Assembly: GCF_000176855.2 (NCBI RefSeq)
Contig: NC_015138.1
Coordinates: forward strand, 1,550,001 to 1,614,000
Length of the DNA: 64,000 bases
Direction of reading: 5' to 3'
Origin: Paracidovorax avenae ATCC 19860
Lineage (GTDB): Bacteria > Pseudomonadota > Gammaproteobacteria > Burkholderiales > Burkholderiaceae_C
In this document: positions 28,541 through 37,227 of the stretch, piece after piece
Layout: every line of letters begins with the position of its first letter
How positions within the stretch are numbered: the stretch's first letter is position 1
Notes under the pieces: generated by a model
Seen by the model: the letters and a program-made list of their open reading frames with translations, nothing else
Databases searched by the model: none
Told to the model about the DNA's origin: nothing
Position numbers and translations under genes: made by a program

Positions 28541-29611
28541 ATGCGCATGCCGAACCCTCATCCTCCGAAGGCGGCCCCCGGCCGCTGCCACCCAGACGCC
28601 GCGCCCGCGGTACCTGCCGGCCCCGCCGGCGCCGTGACCCGCCGCACGGCGGCTGCCTGGGGCGCCGCTGCCCTGGCCGCCGCCTGGACCGGCCTGCGGC
28701 CCGCGCGCGCGCAAGGCCACCCGGACCGGCCGCTGCGCGTCATCCTGCCGCTCTCGGCCGGCTCCGGGGCCGACGGCGCCATCCGCGCCATCAGCGCCAG
28801 CCTCGCGAAGGCGCTCGGCCAGCCGGTGGTGATCGAGAACCTGCCCGGCGCGGGCGGCATCACCGGCACCGCGCAGATCGTGCGCGCGCCGAAAGACGGA
28901 TCGGTCATCGGCGTGGTCTCCAACAACCACGTGGTGAACCCCAGCGTGTACCGGAACATCCCGTTCGACTCGCTGGCCGACATCACGCCCATCACCATCC
29001 TGGGCGCGACCCCCTTCGTGCTCGTCGCCCATCCGGCCGTGCCGGCCGCCAACGTGCGCGAACTGATCGCCTACGCGAAGGCGCGGCCCGGCGTGCTGAA
29101 CTACGGCTCCTCCGGCAACGGCACCATCCTGCACCTGGGCGCGGCCATGTTCGTGGACCGGGCCGGGCTGGACATCAAGCACATCCCGTACAAGGGCATG
29201 GGGCCGCTGATGAACGACGTGATCGGCGGCCAGGTGCAGCTCGCCGTGGTGGCGGCCGCTCCCGCCGCGCCCCACATCCAGTCGGGCGCGCTGCGGGCGC
29301 TGGGCGTGACCACCGCGGCGCGCGTGCCCACGCTGCCGGGCGTGCCCACCATCGCGGAGCAGGGCCTGCCGGGTTTCGAGCTCGACGGCTGGATCGCGCC
29401 CGTGGGGCCGGCCGGCCTGCCGAAGGCGGAGATCGCCCGCCTCTACGGCGGCTTCCAGGCCGCGATGGACATGCCCGCGGCGCGCGACGCGCTCGTCGCT
29501 CAGGGCTACGAGATCAAGCTCACCCCGCCCGGGCAGGCCGCGGCCTTCTTCCGCAGCGAGGCAGCGCGCATGGCGCAGGTGGTGAAGAACGCGCACCTGA
29601 CCATGGATTGA
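28541..29611 (+). CDS. Bug-family (TctC-like) periplasmic binding protein
   Basis: A 356-residue substrate-binding protein of the tripartite tricarboxylate transporter type. The N-terminus has a Tat-like TRRTAAAWGAAALAAAW signal (about residues 33-49). The Bug fold is clear: PLRVILPLSAGSGADGAIRA, then VIENLPGAGG, and FVDRAGLDIKHIPYKG. GGAG precedes the ATG at 28541; a second in-frame ATG follows at 28547. No tctA/tctB membrane genes are near, as is usual for Bug proteins of Burkholderiales. Ligand is likely a carboxylate handled by the two upstream enzymes. Confidence 0.92.
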   Translation: MRMPNPHPPKAAPGRCHPDAAPAVPAGPAGAVTRRTAAAWGAAALAAAWTGLRPARAQGHPDRPLRVILPLSAGSGADGAIRAISASLAKALGQPVVIENLPGAGGITGTAQIVRAPKDGSVIGVVSNNHVVNPSVYRNIPFDSLADITPITILGATPFVLVAHPAVPAANVRELIAYAKARPGVLNYGSSGNGTILHLGAAMFVDRAGLDIKHIPYKGMGPLMNDVIGGQVQLAVVAAAPAAPHIQSGALRALGVTTAARVPTLPGVPTIAEQGLPGFELDGWIAPVGPAGLPKAEIARLYGGFQAAMDMPAARDALVAQGYEIKLTPPGQAAAFFRSEAARMAQVVKNAHLTMD

Positions 29612-29642
29612 TCGATCCGCCCTCCGACCCACGCGCCGGCCG

Positions 29643-30554
29643 TCAGCAAGCCTCGGGGCCGGGCGCCCGCGGCCGGCCGCGGGTGGCGAGCCAGCACAGC
29701 ACCGCGCCGCCGCACACCATGCACGCCCCCGCCCAGAAGGCCGCCGACAGCGGCACGCGCAGCAGCAGCGCGGCCAGCGCCGCCGACAGCACCGGCGTGA
29801 AATACGACGCCCCGGCCAGCACCGTGACATGGCCGTGCAGGATGCCGACGTTCCACGCTGCGTAGCCGAAGCCCATCGCCGCCGCCGCGAACGCCAGCTG
29901 CACCGCCGTGGGCACGCTCCAGTGCATCGCGGGCGCGCCACCGGCCAGGTACTGGGCCCACAGCACCAGCGCAGTGAGCAGGAAGAACAGCGTGATCCCG
30001 TTCGTGCCGCGGGCCAGGCGCGCCGTCACCGTGCAGTACGCGGCCCAGACCACGGCCCCGGTGAAGGCCAGGCCGTAGCTCAGCGGGTTGTCCTGGATGT
30101 TGGCGGCCATGCCGGGCAGGCTCACGCCGTTGCCGCCGCCCAGCACCGTGCAGATGCCCGCCAGCGACACGGCCAGCCCCGGCACCACCAGCCAGCTGGC
30201 GCGCTGGCCGTTGAAGGCGATCGCGGCCAGCATGGTGAAGGTCGGCCACAGGTAGTTCACCATGCCCACCTCGATCGCCTGCTGGCGGCTGCGCGCATGG
30301 CCGATGGACAGCGACAGGCACAGCTCGTAGCCCACGAACAGCACGCTGCCCCAGGCCAGGTAGCGCCGCGGGAACGCGCGCAGCGGCGTGAAACCCACCG
30401 TCGCCCACAGCAGCGCGGCGGCGGTGCTGTAGATCATCGCCGCGCCGCCCACCGCGCCCAGGCCCTCGCTCACGCCGCGGATCAGGCCCACGATCGAGGC
30501 CCACAGAACGATGGCGACCAGCCCGATGCCGGTGGCGCGGTGTCTTTTTTCCAT
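29643..30554 (-). CDS. yddG: Aromatic amino acid exporter (DMT family)
   Basis: A 303-residue drug/metabolite transporter superfamily protein with about ten membrane helices. YddG-like features include TGIGLVAIVLWASIVGLIRGVSE at the N-terminus, the IEVGMVNYLWPTFTML segment and GYAAWNVGILHGHVTVLAGASYFTPVLS near the C-terminus. It exports aromatic amino acids and relatives across the inner membrane. The ATG at 30554 is preferred over an upstream one at 30584. It stands alone, converging with the Bug gene. Confidence 0.9.
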   Translation of the reverse strand: MEKRHRATGIGLVAIVLWASIVGLIRGVSEGLGAVGGAAMIYSTAAALLWATVGFTPLRAFPRRYLAWGSVLFVGYELCLSLSIGHARSRQQAIEVGMVNYLWPTFTMLAAIAFNGQRASWLVVPGLAVSLAGICTVLGGGNGVSLPGMAANIQDNPLSYGLAFTGAVVWAAYCTVTARLARGTNGITLFFLLTALVLWAQYLAGGAPAMHWSVPTAVQLAFAAAAMGFGYAAWNVGILHGHVTVLAGASYFTPVLSAALAALLLRVPLSAAFWAGACMVCGGAVLCWLATRGRPRAPGPEAC

Positions 30555-30837
30555 CACCGGATTATCGAAGCGCCCGGCTGGCATCCCGCTGAAAGCTAAT
30601 GCAGTGGATGAAGTTCCTCAATGCCGGACCCTCCGGCGAGGCCGCCCGGCCGGCGCCGACCGGCGCGCAGGCCTTGTGGGGCAAGGGTCTCCCCTTGCAA
30701 AGGGCTCGTCGCCACCGCCGCCGGGCCCGCACGAGCGCATCCTGGCCACCGTCCAGTGCGGGGGTGTCACGGATGCGACAGTTGCCTACCATGGGCGCGC
30801 TTTTGCCTCCAACCCTTGCATCGAAAGGTTCGCACCC

Positions 30838-31278
30838 ATGGTCCGACTGCTGCCCTACCGCACCTACTGCCTGCTGCTCGCGCCCGCCCTCTGGATGGCC
30901 GCCGCCCATGCCGGCGATGTCCTGCCCACCCATGCCGCCATCCAGCAGGCGCTGGACCAGGGCGATAGCGTCTCCGTCGCCATCGACCTCTCGCAATGCG
31001 TGCCCCAGGGCGCTGCCGCTCCCTCGCAGACGCGCGGCGGCCGCCGCATCGATGCCTACCGCATCGTGCAGGACGGCACCGTCTCCTTCAGCGATTCGCA
31101 TTTCACCGTGGCGGGCGACGGCCAGCCCATCGTCCAGTTCATGCGCTACCAGGTGCGCCCGGACCAGTCCGTGGACTTCACCACCTGGATGTTCAACCTG
31201 CCGGGCTACGACCTGCGCACGCCGTCCGTGGCCTACCGCTGCACCATCGGCCAGGGCGCGCGCTTCCACAAGGACTGA
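30838..31278 (+). CDS. VirK-family secreted protein
   Basis: A 146-residue exported protein with a signal peptide ending near AHAG. The mature part shows the VirK pattern known from Agrobacterium and plant-associated betaproteobacteria: IQQALDQGDSVSVAIDLSQC, GGRRIDAYRIVQDGTVSFSDSHF, then QFMRYQVRPDQSVDF. Length equals that of the family. AAGG precedes the ATG. It is a single-gene unit between yddG (divergent) and a LysR gene (convergent). The biochemical role is unknown. Confidence 0.8.
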   Translation: MVRLLPYRTYCLLLAPALWMAAAHAGDVLPTHAAIQQALDQGDSVSVAIDLSQCVPQGAAAPSQTRGGRRIDAYRIVQDGTVSFSDSHFTVAGDGQPIVQFMRYQVRPDQSVDFTTWMFNLPGYDLRTPSVAYRCTIGQGARFHKD

Positions 31279-31305
31279 CCACCCGCCGCCGCCCGGCGGC
31301 GCGCG

Positions 31306-32304
31306 TCAGGGCGGGGCGGTGCCTGCGGTCTGCCCGGCTTGCCCGGCCTGCCCACCGGCGGCGAGGCGCCAGAGCGTCTCCGCCGCGTCCGACATCTCCG
31401 TGCGCTGCCGGTACAGCCGGATCTCCACCGGCACGTCCCAGCCGGCCGGCCCGGCGGCCACCAGCGCGCCTGATTGCAGTTCCTCCGCGATCAGGCTGCG
31501 CGGCAGCCAGGCCATGCCGCGGCCTTCGAGCGCCATCGCCTTGAGCAGCGCCGCGTGGTGGGCGGTGAACACCACCTCCACCTCGCCCGGCATGCCGGCC
31601 ACGCCCCCCGCGTCGAACACCCCCTTGCGCAGCGCACGCATGATCCGCCCCAGGCCCGAGGCATCGCTGTACGCCAGCACCGGCAGCGGCGGCCGCGCGC
31701 CGCCCTGCGCTTCCGGGCCCGGTATCGCATGCAGCGGCGTGCCGTCCCCCTGCGGCGCCGACACGGGCTGCAGCACGTCGTCCGCCAGGCGCGCCGCCGG
31801 GTAGCCCGCCTCGTCCAGCCGACCCGGCACGGCGGCATGGCCGTGGCACAGCACGAACTGCACGCGCCGCTGCAGGGCCAGGTCCTCGCAGGCCTGGTAG
31901 CTGTCGGAAATCGTCTGGATCGGCCCCAGCCGCAACTGCGACTCCAGTCCCCCGAGCCAGCGCGGAAAGAACGTGAGCGACAGCACGTGCGTCGCCGCGA
32001 AGCGCAGGCTCGCCGCCGCCTGGGCCTGCGCCGCGCAGGCCTTGATCCGCGCCGCCTCCAGCCGCGCGAGCACGTCTTCCAGCAGCGGGTGGAAGCGCTG
32101 CCCCGCCGCCGTGAGGGTGGCCGGGTGCGCGCTGCGGTCGAACAGCTCGGCGCCCACCCAGTCCTCCAGCGCGCGGATGTGGCGGCTGAACGCGGGCTGC
32201 GCGATGGCGCGGGCCTCGGCCGCGCGCGAGAAGTTGCCGCTCTCGGCGAGGGCGAGGAAATCCTCCAGCCACTCCAGATCCAGCGGTCGGTTGCCGGGGC
32301 CCAT
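31306..32304 (-). CDS. LysR-family regulator of the tartrate-type cluster
   Basis: A 332-residue LTTR: the winged helix (LEWLEDFLALAESGNFSRAAE, QPAFSRHIRALEDWVGAELFDRS) lies at residues about 8-70, then the effector domain. The ATG at 32304 has CCAGGAGACCC upstream. It is divergent from the aldolase gene across 153 bp, so it probably controls the 32458-36536 operon in response to the substrate or a breakdown product. The C-terminus is Gly/Ala/Gln-rich, about 20 residues beyond the usual end. Confidence 0.92.
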   Translation of the reverse strand: MGPGNRPLDLEWLEDFLALAESGNFSRAAEARAIAQPAFSRHIRALEDWVGAELFDRSAHPATLTAAGQRFHPLLEDVLARLEAARIKACAAQAQAAASLRFAATHVLSLTFFPRWLGGLESQLRLGPIQTISDSYQACEDLALQRRVQFVLCHGHAAVPGRLDEAGYPAARLADDVLQPVSAPQGDGTPLHAIPGPEAQGGARPPLPVLAYSDASGLGRIMRALRKGVFDAGGVAGMPGEVEVVFTAHHAALLKAMALEGRGMAWLPRSLIAEELQSGALVAAGPAGWDVPVEIRLYRQRTEMSDAAETLWRLAAGGQAGQAGQTAGTAPP

Positions 32305-32457
32305 GGGTCTCCTGGCGCGTGGCGGCACGCGCGGATAGTTGTATGCGATTCGGGTATTGGACGGCCGCGGGCGGGGCGGGAATCATCCGCTGCGTTCCCC
32401 TTCCTTCCATCCAACGATCCAACACGGGACCATCCCGGAACCACGGAGACAGCCCAC

Positions 32458-33405
32458 ATGCCTTCCATCGCGAATTATCGCGGCATCATCCCCGCCATTT
32501 CGTGCCCTTTCACGCCGGACCACCGCATCGACGAGCCCGCCCTGCGCAAGCTCGCCTCCTGGCTGGCCGGCCACGACGGCGTGGTCGCCATCATGACCAA
32601 CGGCCACACGGGCGAGGTGTTCTCGCTCACGCCCGCCGAGCGCGCCGAAGTCACCCGCATCGTCGCTGACGAACTGAAGGGCCTTCCTCGTCCTGTGCCG
32701 GTCATCTCCTCCATCGTCTGCGAGGGCCTGAAGGACGCCGCCGACCATGCCCGCGCCGCCGTGGCGGCCGGCGCCGTCGCGCTGGACGTGATGCCCCCGC
32801 ACCACTGGCTGCGCTTCGGCTTCACCTCCGGCCATGCGCTGCAGTACTTCGAGGCGATCCACGAAGCGGCGCCGGAAGCCGACCTCGTCTGCCACGTTTA
32901 TCCCGCCTGGACGCGCGCCTCCTACTCGTCGCAACTGCTTGCCGACCTCGCGAAGCTGCCTTACCTGCAGGCCTTCAAGGTGGGCCAGCGCGACATGAAC
33001 AAATACGCCCGCGACATCCAGGCCATCCGCGAGGCCGATGCCTCCAAAGCCATCCTCACCTGCCACGACGAATACCTGCTCGCCTCCATGGTGCAGGGCG
33101 TCGATGGCGCCCTGGTCGGCTTCGCCACCTTCATCCCGCAGCTCATCATCGACCTGTGGAACGCCGTCAAGGCGGGCGACCTCAGGAAGGCCATGGAAGT
33201 GCAGGCCGTCATCACCCCGCTGAAAGACGCCGTCTATGGCGGCGGCGAACCTACGGGCGAGGCCCATGCCCGCATGAAGGGCGGCATGTACCTGGCCGGC
33301 GTGATCGACGATGCCACCGTGCGCCCGCCCACCGAAGCGCCGAGCGCGAAGGAAATGGACGCCCTGCGCGCTGCCGTCAAGCAGGCCGGCCTGCTCCAGC
33401 GCTGA
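32458..33405 (+). CDS. DapA/NanA-family aldolase (dihydrodipicolinate synthase family)
   Basis: A 315-residue class I aldolase-type TIM barrel. It opens with YRGIIPAISCPFTPDHRID, has the expected Tyr in LVCHVYPAW and the Schiff-base Lys in LQAFKVGQRDM. The usual GXXGE motif reads TNGHTGEVFSL. Such enzymes cleave or condense pyruvate-derived substrates. With tarD, an SDR and a Bug protein in the same run it probably acts on a hydroxy- or oxo-acid in sugar-acid catabolism rather than in lysine synthesis. The precise reaction is not evident. Confidence 0.9.
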   Translation: MPSIANYRGIIPAISCPFTPDHRIDEPALRKLASWLAGHDGVVAIMTNGHTGEVFSLTPAERAEVTRIVADELKGLPRPVPVISSIVCEGLKDAADHARAAVAAGAVALDVMPPHHWLRFGFTSGHALQYFEAIHEAAPEADLVCHVYPAWTRASYSSQLLADLAKLPYLQAFKVGQRDMNKYARDIQAIREADASKAILTCHDEYLLASMVQGVDGALVGFATFIPQLIIDLWNAVKAGDLRKAMEVQAVITPLKDAVYGGGEPTGEAHARMKGGMYLAGVIDDATVRPPTEAPSAKEMDALRAAVKQAGLLQR

Positions 33406-33501
33406 GCGGCCGCACTTCCAGCACCAGAAAAAAAGGCGGGGGATTTTGAGTCCCCTGCGCCCAGGTGGCCTCACAAGAAACAACGACGGAGACAAGACAC
33501 C

Positions 33502-34470
33502 ATGCAACGCAACCATTTCCTGCGCGCCGCCCTGGCCGCCGCGGCCCTCGCGGCGGCGGCCGGCGCCGTGGCGCAGACGCAGACCTATCCCGCCAAGCCC
33601 GTGCGGATGGTCATTCCCTTCCCGCCGGGCGGCACGCTCGACGCCGTCGGCCGCATGCTCGCGCAGAAGCTCGGCGAGCAGATGGGCCAGTCCTTCGTCG
33701 TGGACAACAAGCCCGGCGGCAGCGGCGTGATCGGCGGCGACACCGTCGCCAAGGCGGCGGCCGACGGCTACACCCTGCTGTTCAGCGCCTCCACGCACAC
33801 CACGGCGCCGATGACGCTCAAGTCCGTGCCCTACAACGTCACGCAGGATTTCATCCCCGTGGCCCTGGTCGCGAAGGCGCCGCTCTCGGTCGCGATCAAC
33901 AAGGACCTGCCCATCACCGACATCAAGAGCCTGATCGCCTACGCCCAGGCCCGCCCCGGCAAAATGACCTTCGCCGTCGGCTCCATCGGCTCCGCCGGCC
34001 ACCTCTCCACCGAACTGCTCAAGCGCGCCGGCAAGATCGACTACCTGATCGTGCCGTACAAGGGCACGGCGCCGGCCTTCCAGGACCTGATCGGCGGGCA
34101 GATCGACGGCTTCATCGACCCCATCCTCGGCTCGCTCCAGTACCACAAGAGCGGCATGCTGCGCGTGGTGGCCGTCACCTCGGCCCAGCGCGTGCCCAGC
34201 CTGCCCGACGTGCCCACCGTGGCAGAAACCATTCCCGGCTACGAGTTCTACAGCTGGTACGGCCTCTGGGCCCCGGCCAAGACCCCGCCCGCGCTCGTGC
34301 AGCGCCTCAACGCCGAAGTGAACAAGGCCCTGGCCGAGATCGGCCCCAAGCTCAAGGAGCAGGGCCTGCTCGTCACGCCCGGCAGCGCGGAAGATTTCGC
34401 GAAGTTCCAGCGCGCTGACATGGAGCGCTCCCAGAAGATCGTGACCGAGGGCCATATCCGTGCCGAGTGA
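33502..34470 (+). CDS. Bug-family (TctC-like) periplasmic binding protein
   Basis: A 322-residue substrate-binding protein with a Sec signal peptide ending near GAVAQT. The Bug pattern is clear: PVRMVIPFPPGGTLDAVGRML, VVDNKPGGSGVIGGDTVAKA and LIVPYKGTAPAFQDLIGGQ. Membrane subunits are not encoded nearby. Its stop overlaps the SDR start by 11 nt. The cluster suggests that it binds D-tartrate or a related hydroxy acid. It is only distantly similar to the Bug protein at 28541. Confidence 0.92.
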   Translation: MQRNHFLRAALAAAALAAAAGAVAQTQTYPAKPVRMVIPFPPGGTLDAVGRMLAQKLGEQMGQSFVVDNKPGGSGVIGGDTVAKAAADGYTLLFSASTHTTAPMTLKSVPYNVTQDFIPVALVAKAPLSVAINKDLPITDIKSLIAYAQARPGKMTFAVGSIGSAGHLSTELLKRAGKIDYLIVPYKGTAPAFQDLIGGQIDGFIDPILGSLQYHKSGMLRVVAVTSAQRVPSLPDVPTVAETIPGYEFYSWYGLWAPAKTPPALVQRLNAEVNKALAEIGPKLKEQGLLVTPGSAEDFAKFQRADMERSQKIVTEGHIRAE

Positions 34471-35308
34471 CGCCACCGTGCCGTCCGGGGCCGTGCCTGC
34501 GCCGGTGGCGAACGCCGGGGGCCCCGCGCCGCATGCCGTCGTCACCGGCAGCAGCAGCGGCATCGGCCGCGCGATCGCCGAATCGCTGCTCGCCACCGGC
34601 TGGCGCGTGACGGGGCTCGACGTCGCACCGCCCGCCGTCGCGCACCCGGCCTTCGCGCACCTGCCGGTGGACCTGGCCGACGGCGAGGCCATCGCGCGCG
34701 CCGCAGCGGCGCTGCTGGAGGTGCCGGCACACCAAACCCCGGCGCTGAACGGCCCGGCCCGCCACGCCAGTGCCCACGCGCCGAACCCCACGCCCGCACC
34801 CCCGGTGTCCGGCGTTCCCGATGCCTTGGTGCACGCCGCAGGCGTACTGCGCGTCGGCCCGCTCGGCCAGCTGGACCATGCCGGCGGCGAACTCATGTGG
34901 CGCCTGCACGTCGATGCTGCCACGCGCCTCGCCGATGCCCTCGTGCCCGCCATGGCCGCGCGCGGGCGGGGCCGCGTCGTCTTCATCGGCAGCCGCGTGG
35001 CCCAGGGCATGCCCGGGCGCGGCCAGTACGCCGCCACCAAGGCCGCGCTCATCGCCCTCGCGCGCAGCTGGGCGGCAGAAGTGGCGGGGCAGGGCGTCAC
35101 CGTGAACGTCGTCTCGCCCGCCGCCACCGCCACCGGCATGCTCGCCGACCCGGCCCGCGCCGGCAGCGCGCCGCGCCTGCCGCCCATCGGCCGCCTCATC
35201 GAACCCGCGGAAATCGCCGCGCTCACGGACTATCTGCTCTCGCCCGCGGCCGCCGCCATCACCGGGCAGGACATCGCCATCTGCGGCGGCTCCTCGCTCG
35301 CCCGCTGA
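34460..35308 (+). CDS. Short-chain dehydrogenase/reductase
   Basis: A 282-residue classical SDR starting at a GTG inside the end of the Bug gene. The cofactor motif is TGSSSGIG (about residue 31), the catalytic Ser is in VVFIGSRVA and the Tyr/Lys pair in QYAATKAAL. NAD(P)-dependent oxidation or reduction of a hydroxy/keto group is expected. A Pro/Ala-rich insertion of about 25 residues (near 92-116) between the second and third strands is unusual for the family. Translational coupling to the Bug gene places it in the tarD operon. Confidence 0.88.
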   Translation: MPSDATVPSGAVPAPVANAGGPAPHAVVTGSSSGIGRAIAESLLATGWRVTGLDVAPPAVAHPAFAHLPVDLADGEAIARAAAALLEVPAHQTPALNGPARHASAHAPNPTPAPPVSGVPDALVHAAGVLRVGPLGQLDHAGGELMWRLHVDAATRLADALVPAMAARGRGRVVFIGSRVAQGMPGRGQYAATKAALIALARSWAAEVAGQGVTVNVVSPAATATGMLADPARAGSAPRLPPIGRLIEPAEIAALTDYLLSPAAAAITGQDIAICGGSSLAR

Positions 35309-35366
35309 ACCGCTTTCTTCGCATTCCACTCCCTTCCATCCCTCACGGCCCGCGCCTTTCACCACC

Positions 35367-36536
35367 ATGCGAATCGTTGACATCCTCGAATCCACGCGCC
35401 CCATCAAGTCCGACATCCGCAACGCCTACATCGACTTCTCGAAGATGACGCTGAGCCTCGTCGCCGTCGTCACCGACGTGATCCGCGACGGCAAGCCCGT
35501 GATCGGCTACGGCTTCAACTCCAACGGCCGCTACGGCCAGGGCGCGCTCATGCGCGACCGCTTCATTCCGCGCGTGCTGGAGGCCGACCCCGCCTCCCTG
35601 GTCGATGACACCGGCGACAACCTGTGCCCCCACAAGATCTGGGCGCGCATGATGACCAACGAAAAACCCGGCGGCCACGGCGAGCGCTCCGTCGCCGTCG
35701 GCACCATCGACATGGCCGTGTGGGACGCAGTGGCAAAAATAGCCGGCAAGCCCCTCTACCAGCTGCTCGCCGAGCGCTACGGCAACGGCACGCCCGCCAA
35801 CCCGCGCGTGTTCGTCTATGCGGCCGGCGGCTACTACTACCCCGGCAAGGGCCTGGACGGCCTGAAGAAAGAGATGGAGAGCTACCTCGCGCGCGGCTAC
35901 TCCGTCGTCAAGATGAAGATCGGCGGCGCCACGCTGGCCGACGACTGCGAGCGCATCGAATCCGTCCTGAAAATCCTCGGCCCCGGCCAGCAACTCGCCG
36001 TGGACGCCAACGGCCGCTTCGACCTGCAAACCGCCATCGACTACGGCAAGGCACTCTCGCAATACCCCCTGTTCTGGTACGAGGAAGCCGGCGACCCGCT
36101 CGACTACGAACTGCAGGCCAAGCTCGGCGAGGTGTACCAGGGCCCCATGGCCACGGGCGAAAACCTGTTCTCCATGCAGGACGCCCGCAACCTCATCCGC
36201 CACGGCGGCATGCGCCCCGACCGCGACTGGCTGCAGTTTGACTGCGCCCTCAGCTACGGCCTGGTCGAATACCTGCGCACGCTCGACATGCTGAAAGAGA
36301 ACAGCTGGTCCCCCAGCCGCTGCATCCCCCACGGCGGCCACCAGATGTCCCTCGCCATCGCCGCCGGCCTGGGCCTGGGCGGGAACGAGAGCTACCCGGA
36401 TTTGTTCCAGCCGTACGGTGGGTTCCCGGACGGGGTGAAGGTGGAGAACGGGTATGTGACGCTGCCGGCGTTGCCGGGGATTGGGTTTGAGGGGAAAGCA
36501 GACCTGATTGCAGAGATGCGGGCGTTGGCGGGGTGA
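35367..36536 (+). CDS. tarD: D(-)-tartrate dehydratase (enolase superfamily)
   Basis: A 389-residue member of the mandelate racemase branch of the enolase superfamily. It is very close, from memory, to the characterised Bradyrhizobium D-tartrate dehydratase, which converts D-tartrate to oxaloacetate. Metal ligands D213 (AVDANGRF), E239 (WYEEAGD) and E265 (ATGENLF), the KMK pair K182/K184 and H322 (IPHGGHQMS) are all present. It is the last gene of a run with an aldolase, Bug and SDR gene. The final ~140 bp switch to G-rich synonymous codons, unlike the C-ending codons before. It borders a low-GC island. Confidence 0.93.
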   Translation: MRIVDILESTRPIKSDIRNAYIDFSKMTLSLVAVVTDVIRDGKPVIGYGFNSNGRYGQGALMRDRFIPRVLEADPASLVDDTGDNLCPHKIWARMMTNEKPGGHGERSVAVGTIDMAVWDAVAKIAGKPLYQLLAERYGNGTPANPRVFVYAAGGYYYPGKGLDGLKKEMESYLARGYSVVKMKIGGATLADDCERIESVLKILGPGQQLAVDANGRFDLQTAIDYGKALSQYPLFWYEEAGDPLDYELQAKLGEVYQGPMATGENLFSMQDARNLIRHGGMRPDRDWLQFDCALSYGLVEYLRTLDMLKENSWSPSRCIPHGGHQMSLAIAAGLGLGGNESYPDLFQPYGGFPDGVKVENGYVTLPALPGIGFEGKADLIAEMRALAG

Positions 36537-36598
36537 GGAGTGTGCCAGTGCACTGACAATTGAGGAGTCTGAGTAGCTAACACGACTGGCCGACTCTT

Positions 36599-36629
36599 GC
36601 CGCATCACTCGCACTGCCTGAGATGCGGC
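36599..36629. terminator. Stem-loop between tarD and the PIN gene
   Basis: GCCGCATC (36599-36606) and GATGCGGC (36622-36629) form a perfect 8-bp stem with a 15-nt loop between two convergent genes. It lacks a T-run, so a terminator role is only positional inference. Confidence 0.35.
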
Positions 36630-36648
36630 GCCTCGTCAGAACCACCCT

Positions 36649-37227
36649 CTACGGCATCGCGTTTAGCCTGCATTGCAAAGCCATTTCGTAAGCTGTCTCG
36701 AAATGAGGGGCCAGCGGCCGGTCCATGGCTTGGTGCTGTGCAATCACCGTGCCCTTGTCGGAGTCGCCAAGCCGCCCTTTAAAGATCAACCATGAGAACA
36801 GGTGCGGCGTAGTTTGAATGTGGGCGTGCCCAGATTCCTCTGCAAGCTTGCGGGCCTTCATGTCGTCGGTGATGACGGCTTGTCCTATCTTCATGGCAAA
36901 TGCGATGGATGAAAGTTCTCCTTTGCCTAGGCGCTTGCGACTCTCCAACAATTTGATCGCCTGCAAGTCATCGATATCGCAGGAATGAGCTGCAAAGCCG
37001 CCGCGGTTCTGTTCATGGGCCAATCGCCGCATGAGTTCAGCTTCCGAGGCCGTCGGCGTCTCCTTGCGGGGTTTGTACAGGCATTCGTAGCGCACGAAGC
37101 TGGTGATGCAAAACTCGCAGCGGGCCTCCTTTGCTGCCGCGTGCAGGGTGGAGGACGACAGCACATTCCATACCGAGCAGGTGTCGGCGACATTAATCAG
37201 TTGGAACTTTGACGGGTCAATGGCCAT
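36649..37227 (-). CDS. PIN-domain protein (putative toxin RNase)
   Basis: A 192-residue protein with the acidic residues of a PIN nuclease: D15 (VADTCSVWN), E48 (VRYECLY), E104 (GKGELSSIAFA) and D121/D122 (VITDDMKARKLAE). PIN proteins are Mg-dependent RNases and common toxin components. The ATG at 37227 lies inside the 3' end of the XRE-ImmA/IrrE gene (11-nt overlap), implying coupled translation and a functional pair. Codon use and GC are lower than in the flanking core genes, which suggests transfer. Confidence 0.82.
   Translation of the reverse strand: MAIDPSKFQLINVADTCSVWNVLSSSTLHAAAKEARCEFCITSFVRYECLYKPRKETPTASEAELMRRLAHEQNRGGFAAHSCDIDDLQAIKLLESRKRLGKGELSSIAFAMKIGQAVITDDMKARKLAEESGHAHIQTTPHLFSWLIFKGRLGDSDKGTVIAQHQAMDRPLAPHFETAYEMALQCRLNAMP

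Noticed and set aside
33406..33501. Terminator or riboswitch between the aldolase and Bug genes
   Set aside because: A GGGGA/TCCCC hairpin is present but lacks a T-run or recognisable aptamer, and the genes run in the same direction.
32383..35226. 947-codon minus-strand frame across the tartrate-type cluster
   Set aside because: Antisense to four well-supported genes with catalytic motifs on the plus strand.
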